Under the pieces are notes generated by a model. That model did no database searches and was not told the DNA's origin. It worked only from the letters and a program-made list of their open reading frames with translations. From Paraburkholderia susongensis (lineage in GTDB: Bacteria; Pseudomonadota; Gammaproteobacteria; Burkholderiales; Burkholderiaceae), in assembly GCF_900177725.1 (NCBI RefSeq), contig NZ_FXAT01000002.1, positions 682,001-746,000 of the forward strand: 64,000 bases of DNA, written 5' to 3'. Each line of letters starts with the position of its first letter. Position 1 is the stretch's first letter. Both the position numbers and the translations under genes were made by a program. Of the stretch, positions 56,170-64,000 are shown in pieces.

Positions 56170-57561
56170 ATGGACGAACAACAAAAGCACCCGGAAACCC
56201 AACGCCCTGCCGCTTCCCAACCGTCCGCAAGCGGCGCGCAACACAGCGCGCCCGGCGCGGTGAAGCGGCACCGCGGCCGCACCATCGCACTGATCGTCGC
56301 GGCGCTGGTCATTCTCGGGGTCGTGCTGTGGCGCTGGCATCCGTGGGGCGGGCCCGGCGGCGGCGCGAGCGCTCCGGGTGCCGCAAGCGGCGCGAGGCCG
56401 GGCGGACGCTTTGGCCGCGGCGGCCCGAACGCGATGGCGAACATGGCGCAGCCGGTGCACGTCGCCACCGCGACGCAGGGCGAGATGCCGGTCGTGCTGA
56501 CCGCGCTCGGCACGGTCACGCCGCTTGCTACCGTCACCGTGCTGCCGCAGTTGAGCGGCGTGCTGCAGGACGTGTATTTCAAGGAGGGCCAGATGGTCAA
56601 AAAAGGCGACGTGCTGGCCCAGATCGACCCGCGCCCTTACGAGATTTCGCTGCGCAACGCCGAGGGCACGCTGATCCGTGACCAGGCGCTGCTCGAAACC
56701 GCGCGTCTCGATCTCAAGCGCTATCAGACGCTGCTCGAACAGGACTCGATCGCGAGCCAGCAGGTCGACACGCAGGCTTCGCTCGTGCGGCAATACGAAG
56801 GCACCGTGAAGTCCGACCAGGCGAACATCGATACCTTCAAGCTCGACCTGATCTACGCGCGCATCACCGCGCCGGTGTCGGGACGCGTCGGCCTGCGCCA
56901 GGTCGATCCGGGCAACTACGTGACCTCGGGCCTCGCCAACGGCATCGCCGTGATTACGCAGCTGCAGCCGATCAGCGTGATCTTCACGACCTCCGAAGAC
57001 AACCTCCAGCAGATCATCCAGCAAACGCAGAACGGCGAACAGCTCTCGGCCACCGCGTACGACCGCAGCAACACGCGGCCGCTCGAGGTCGGCTCGCTGA
57101 AGACGATGGACAACCAGATCGACACGACCACCGGCACGGTCAAGCTGCGCGCGCTCTTCGAGAACGCGGACAACGGGCTGTTCCCGAACCAGTTCGTCAA
57201 TACGCGCCTGCTCGTCGATACGATCAAGGACGCGGTGATCGTGCCGACCTCGGCGGTGCTCAACGGCTCGATGGGCTCGTTCGTGTACGTCGTGAAAGAG
57301 GACAACACGGTCACGGTGCGTCCGGTCAAGGTCGGCCCGGTGGACGGCGAGCGCATCAGCATCAAGTCCGGCCTCGCCGCGGGCGAGCGCGTCGTGACCG
57401 ACGGTTCGGACCGCCTGCGCGAAGGCGCGAAGATCACGATTCCGGCGGCGCGTCCGAGCGGCGCGTCGGGCCCGCAGGGCGCAAGCGCGGCGAAGGGCGC
57501 ATCCGGCGCCTCCGGCGCGCACGCACATCGCGGCCGGCACGCGCCGCAAGCATCGCAATAA
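56170..57561 (+). CDS. mdtA: RND efflux periplasmic adaptor (MdtA-like)
   Basis: A 463-residue membrane-fusion protein for the RND pump that follows. The N-terminus has a single membrane anchor (about 36-55, RTIALIVAALVILGVVLW), preceded by about 30 charged or low-complexity residues. The half-lipoyl blocks are TVTVLPQLSGVLQDVYFKEG and ARITAPVSGRVGLRQVDPGNYV, separated by a helical hairpin. The beta-barrel and membrane-proximal domain follow. A Ser/Ala/Gly-rich tail ends in HRGRHAPQASQ. The start at 56170 was chosen because it precedes the anchor; an upstream frame to 56047 has no Shine-Dalgarno. mdtB starts 24 nt after its stop. Confidence 0.93.
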   Translation: MDEQQKHPETQRPAASQPSASGAQHSAPGAVKRHRGRTIALIVAALVILGVVLWRWHPWGGPGGGASAPGAASGARPGGRFGRGGPNAMANMAQPVHVATATQGEMPVVLTALGTVTPLATVTVLPQLSGVLQDVYFKEGQMVKKGDVLAQIDPRPYEISLRNAEGTLIRDQALLETARLDLKRYQTLLEQDSIASQQVDTQASLVRQYEGTVKSDQANIDTFKLDLIYARITAPVSGRVGLRQVDPGNYVTSGLANGIAVITQLQPISVIFTTSEDNLQQIIQQTQNGEQLSATAYDRSNTRPLEVGSLKTMDNQIDTTTGTVKLRALFENADNGLFPNQFVNTRLLVDTIKDAVIVPTSAVLNGSMGSFVYVVKEDNTVTVRPVKVGPVDGERISIKSGLAAGERVVTDGSDRLREGAKITIPAARPSGASGPQGASAAKGASGASGAHAHRGRHAPQASQ

Positions 57562-57584
57562 AGTAAAGGCACGGCACTTACCGC

Positions 57585-60500
57585 ATGAATCCATCCCGCG
57601 CTTTTATTCTGCGTCCCGTCGGCACCGCGCTGCTGATGGCGGCGATCATGCTGGTCGGCCTCGTCGCACTGCGCTTTCTGCCGCTCTCCGCGCTGCCCGA
57701 GGTCGACTATCCGACGATCCAGGTGCAGACCTTCTATCCCGGCGCGAGCCCGGACGTGATGACATCGTCCGTCACGGCGCCGCTCGAGCGGCAGTTCGGG
57801 CAGATGCCGTCGTTGAACCAGATGTCGTCGCAAAGCTCGGCCGGCTCGTCGATCATCACGCTGCAGTTCAGTCTCGATCTGTCGCTCGACATCGCCGAGC
57901 AGGAAGTCCAGGCCGCGATCAACGCGGCGGGCAACCTGCTGCCGTCCGACCTGCCCGCGCCGCCGATCTACGCGAAGGTCAACCCGGCCGACGCGCCGAT
58001 CATCACGCTCGCGATCACCTCGAAAACGCTGCCGCTCACCCAGGTGCAGGATCTCGCCGACACGCGTCTCGCGCAGAAAATTTCGCAGGTGGCGGGTGTG
58101 GGCCTCGTGAGCCTGTCGGGCGGCCAGCGACCGGCGATCCGCATTCAGGCGAACCCGCGCGCGCTCGCCGCGTACGGCCTGAATCTGGACGACCTGCGCA
58201 CCACGATCTCGAACCTGAACGTCAACACGCCGAAGGGCAACTTCGACGGCCCGACGCGCAACTACACGATCAACTCGAACGACCAGCTGACGAGCCCCGA
58301 CGAGTACCAGAGCGCGGTAGTCGCGTACAAGAACGGCCGCCCGGTGATGCTGACCGACGTCGCGAGCATCGTCTCGGGGCCGGAGAACACCAAGCTCGGC
58401 GCGTGGGTCGACAACACGCCCGCGATCATCCTGAACGTGCAGCGCCAGCCGGGTGCGAATGTCATCCAGGTGGTCGACAGCATCAAGGCGCTGCTGCCGC
58501 AGCTGCAGCAGTCGCTGCCCGCCGCGCTCGACGTGCAGATCGTCACCGACCGCACCACGACGATCCGCGCGTCGGTGCGCGACGTGCAGTTCGAACTGGC
58601 GATGTCGGTCGTGCTGGTCGTGCTGGTGATGTACCTGTTCCTCGCCAACATCTACGCGACGATCATTCCGAGCCTCTCGGTGCCGCTCTCACTGATCGGC
58701 ACGCTCGCCGTGATGTACCTGTGCGGCTTCTCGCTCGACAACCTCTCGCTGATGGCCCTCACTATCGCCACCGGCTTCGTGGTCGACGACGCGATCGTGA
58801 TGATCGAGAACATCGCGCGCTACGTCGAGGAAGGCGACACGCCGCTCGAAGCCGCGCTGAAGGGCTCCAAGCAGATCGGCTTCACGATCATCTCGCTCAC
58901 GGTCTCGCTGATCGCGGTGCTGATTCCGCTGCTCTTCATGGGCGACGTGGTGGGACGCCTGTTCCACGAATTCGCGATCACGCTCGCGGTGACGATCGTG
59001 ATTTCGGCGATCGTCTCGCTCACGCTCGTGCCGATGATGTGCGCCAAGCTCCTGCGCCACACGCCGCCGCACGAGAGCCACCGCTTCGAGGCGAAGGCGC
59101 ACCGCTTCATCGACTGGGTGATCGCGCGCTACGCGGTCGCACTCACATGGGTGCTGAACCGCCGGCGCTCCACCCTGGTCGTCGCGCTGCTCACGCTGGT
59201 GCTGACCGGCCTGCTGTACGTGTACGTGCCGAAAGGCTTTTTCCCGGTGCAGGACACCGGCGTGATCCAGGCGATCACGCAGATGCCGCAGTCGGTCTCG
59301 TTCGCGTCGATGGCCGACCGTCAGCAGGCGCTCGCCGCACAGATCCTGAAGAACCCGGACGTCGACAGCCTCACTTCGTTCATCGGCGTGGACGGCAGCA
59401 ACATCACGCTGAACAGCGGCCGCATGCTCATCAACCTGAAGCCGCGCGACGACCGCAGCAACACCGCGAGCGACGTGATCCGCCAGTTGCAGAAGGACGT
59501 CGCGCACATTCCGGGCGCCTCGCTCTACATGCAGCCGGTACAGGACCTGACGATCGACTCGACCGTGAGCCCGACGCAGTACCAGTTCATGCTGACCGAT
59601 CCGAACATCAGCGAATTCACGACGTGGGTGCCGAAGCTGATCGACCGGCTCAAGCAGTCGCCCGAACTCGCGGACGTCGCGACCGACCTGCAGGACAACG
59701 GCCGCTCGGTGTTCATCGAAATCGACCGCGCAACCGCGGCGCGCTTCGGCATCACGCCGGCCACGATCGACAGTGCGCTCTACGACGCATTCGGCCAGCG
59801 CATCATCTCGACGATCTTCACGCAGTCGAACCAGTACCGCGTGATTCTCGAAGCACAGCCGGAAATGCAGCACTACACCGAGTCGCTGAATTCGATCTAC
59901 CTGCCCTCTTCCACCTCGGCGGGCGGCCAGGTGCCGTTGTCGTCGATCGCGAAGTTCATCGAGCAGCCCGCACCGCTACTCGTCACACACCTGAGCCAGT
60001 TCCCGGCCACCACGGTGTCGTTCAACCTCGCGCCGGGTTCATCGCTCGGCGCGGCGGTCAAGGCGATCGATCAGGCGCAGAAGGACATCGGCCTGCCCGC
60101 GTCGTTCCAGACGCGCTACCAGGGCGCGGCGCTCGCATTCCAGGCGTCGCTCGCGAACGAGCTGTTCCTGATTCTCGCGGCGATCGTCACGATGTACATC
60201 GTGCTCGGCGTGCTGTACGAGAGCTTCATCCATCCGATCACGATTCTCTCCACGCTGCCTTCGGCCGGCGTCGGCGCGCTGCTCGCGCTGCTCATCACCG
60301 GGCACGATCTCGACATCATCGGCATCATCGGCATCGTGCTGCTGATCGGCATCGTGAAGAAGAACGCGATCATGATGATCGACTTCGCGCTCTATGCCGA
60401 GCGCGAGGAAGGCAAGCCGCCGCGCGAGGCGATCTACCAGGCGTGTCTGCTGCGTTTCCGGCCGATCCTGATGACCACGCTCGCCGCCCTGCTCGGCGCG

Positions 60501-60719
60501 CTGCCGCTGATGCTGGGCACCGGCGCCGGCTCGGAGCTGCGCCGTCCGCTCGGTATCGCGATCGCGGGCGGCCTGATCGTGAGCCAGTTGCTCACGCTGT
60601 TCACGACGCCGGTGATTTACCTCGCGTTCGATTCGCTCGCCCGCCGCCTGCGCGAGCGCTTCCATCGCGGCGACTCGTCCGGCAGCGCCACGCCGCCCGC
60701 CACAGATGCGGGGAACTAG
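57585..60719 (+). CDS. mdtB: RND efflux pump subunit (MdtB-like)
   Basis: Inner-membrane resistance-nodulation-division pump subunit of 1044 residues. The N-terminus [29 protein letters not shown] is the first helix of a HAE1-RND pump. The TM4 proton-relay Asp pair is in [20 protein letters not shown], and TM10 has the Lys-Asn pair in [22 protein letters not shown]. The porter domains lie on the periplasmic loops. It is followed 3 nt later by a second RND subunit, so the pair is MdtB-MdtC-type; heterotrimers of the two are known in E. coli. The adaptor upstream is MdtA-like. The outer-membrane factor would be past the right edge. Confidence 0.95.
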   Translation: MNPSRAFILRPVGTALLMAAIMLVGLVALRFLPLSALPEVDYPTIQVQTFYPGASPDVMTSSVTAPLERQFGQMPSLNQMSSQSSAGSSIITLQFSLDLSLDIAEQEVQAAINAAGNLLPSDLPAPPIYAKVNPADAPIITLAITSKTLPLTQVQDLADTRLAQKISQVAGVGLVSLSGGQRPAIRIQANPRALAAYGLNLDDLRTTISNLNVNTPKGNFDGPTRNYTINSNDQLTSPDEYQSAVVAYKNGRPVMLTDVASIVSGPENTKLGAWVDNTPAIILNVQRQPGANVIQVVDSIKALLPQLQQSLPAALDVQIVTDRTTTIRASVRDVQFELAMSVVLVVLVMYLFLANIYATIIPSLSVPLSLIGTLAVMYLCGFSLDNLSLMALTIATGFVVDDAIVMIENIARYVEEGDTPLEAALKGSKQIGFTIISLTVSLIAVLIPLLFMGDVVGRLFHEFAITLAVTIVISAIVSLTLVPMMCAKLLRHTPPHESHRFEAKAHRFIDWVIARYAVALTWVLNRRRSTLVVALLTLVLTGLLYVYVPKGFFPVQDTGVIQAITQMPQSVSFASMADRQQALAAQILKNPDVDSLTSFIGVDGSNITLNSGRMLINLKPRDDRSNTASDVIRQLQKDVAHIPGASLYMQPVQDLTIDSTVSPTQYQFMLTDPNISEFTTWVPKLIDRLKQSPELADVATDLQDNGRSVFIEIDRATAARFGITPATIDSALYDAFGQRIISTIFTQSNQYRVILEAQPEMQHYTESLNSIYLPSSTSAGGQVPLSSIAKFIEQPAPLLVTHLSQFPATTVSFNLAPGSSLGAAVKAIDQAQKDIGLPASFQTRYQGAALAFQASLANELFLILAAIVTMYIVLGVLYESFIHPITILSTLPSAGVGALLALLITGHDLDIIGIIGIVLLIGIVKKNAIMMIDFALYAEREEGKPPREAIYQACLLRFRPILMTTLAALLGALPLMLGTGAGSELRRPLGIAIAGGLIVSQLLTLFTTPVIYLAFDSLARRLRERFHRGDSSGSATPPATDAGN

Positions 60720-60722
60720 GCG

Positions 60723-64000
<3,278 letters not shown>

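Overview
The window is one continuous piece of a high-GC proteobacterial chromosome. Gene content and protein styles point to Burkholderiaceae, most likely Paraburkholderia/Burkholderia sensu lato. Examples are the rimP-nusA-infB-rbfA-truB cluster close to typA and sucA, an RluB with long RG/N-rich tails, NodT-EmrAB efflux genes and a DecR-type Lrp regulator. I infer the genus from general knowledge; no search was run. Coding density is high. I saw no rRNA, tRNA, CRISPR array, prophage or complete insertion sequence.

Region by region. 1-4 kb: the start of sucA (runs off the left edge) and typA, both leftward. 4.2-9.3 kb: a rightward drug-efflux operon (MarR regulator, NodT-type outer-membrane factor, EmrA, EmrB), closed by a bidirectional terminator. 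9.4-19.5 kb: leftward information-processing genes truB, rbfA, infB, nusA, rimP, then rluB and scpB. 19.8-22.2 kb: a PLP aminotransferase and a LysR regulator. 22.2-30.1 kb: a patchwork of small genes, namely a stand-alone IS5-type transposase N-terminal domain, two small secreted proteins, a YdcF-like membrane protein, an ABM-family monooxygenase, an EAL protein with a C-terminal sensor-like domain, arfB and a VC0807-like membrane protein. 30.3-39.6 kb: a leftward recC-recB-recD operon with 4-nt overlaps. 39.9-50.5 kb: a FUSC transporter, a DecR-like Lrp regulator divergent from a cysteine-dioxygenase-like gene, a large MscS-type channel, an Rrf2 regulator and an NAD(P)-binding oxidoreductase sharing an operator, a lipoprotein, a DJ-1/PfpI protein and a small membrane protein. 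50.4-54.5 kb: an orphan histidine kinase, an ammonium transporter behind a sigma-54/NtrC-type promoter, and a fluoride riboswitch with crcB. 55-64 kb: an IclR regulator and an MdtABC-type RND pump; the last gene runs off the right edge.

The main non-coding signals I can support are: the fluoride riboswitch; a -24/-12 promoter with an upstream NtrC-like site before amt; a near-identical 19-bp operator before both the Rrf2 gene and the oxidoreductase gene; a hairpin that would mask the ribosome-binding site of the gene at 50129; a candidate leftward small RNA between crcB and iclR; a 14-nt tandem repeat at about 25.92 kb; and several intrinsic terminators. No wholly new multi-gene system is evident. 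The least explained items are the stand-alone transposase-domain gene, the putative small RNA, the ribosome-binding-site-masking leader and the low-complexity insertion in the MdtC-type pump subunit.
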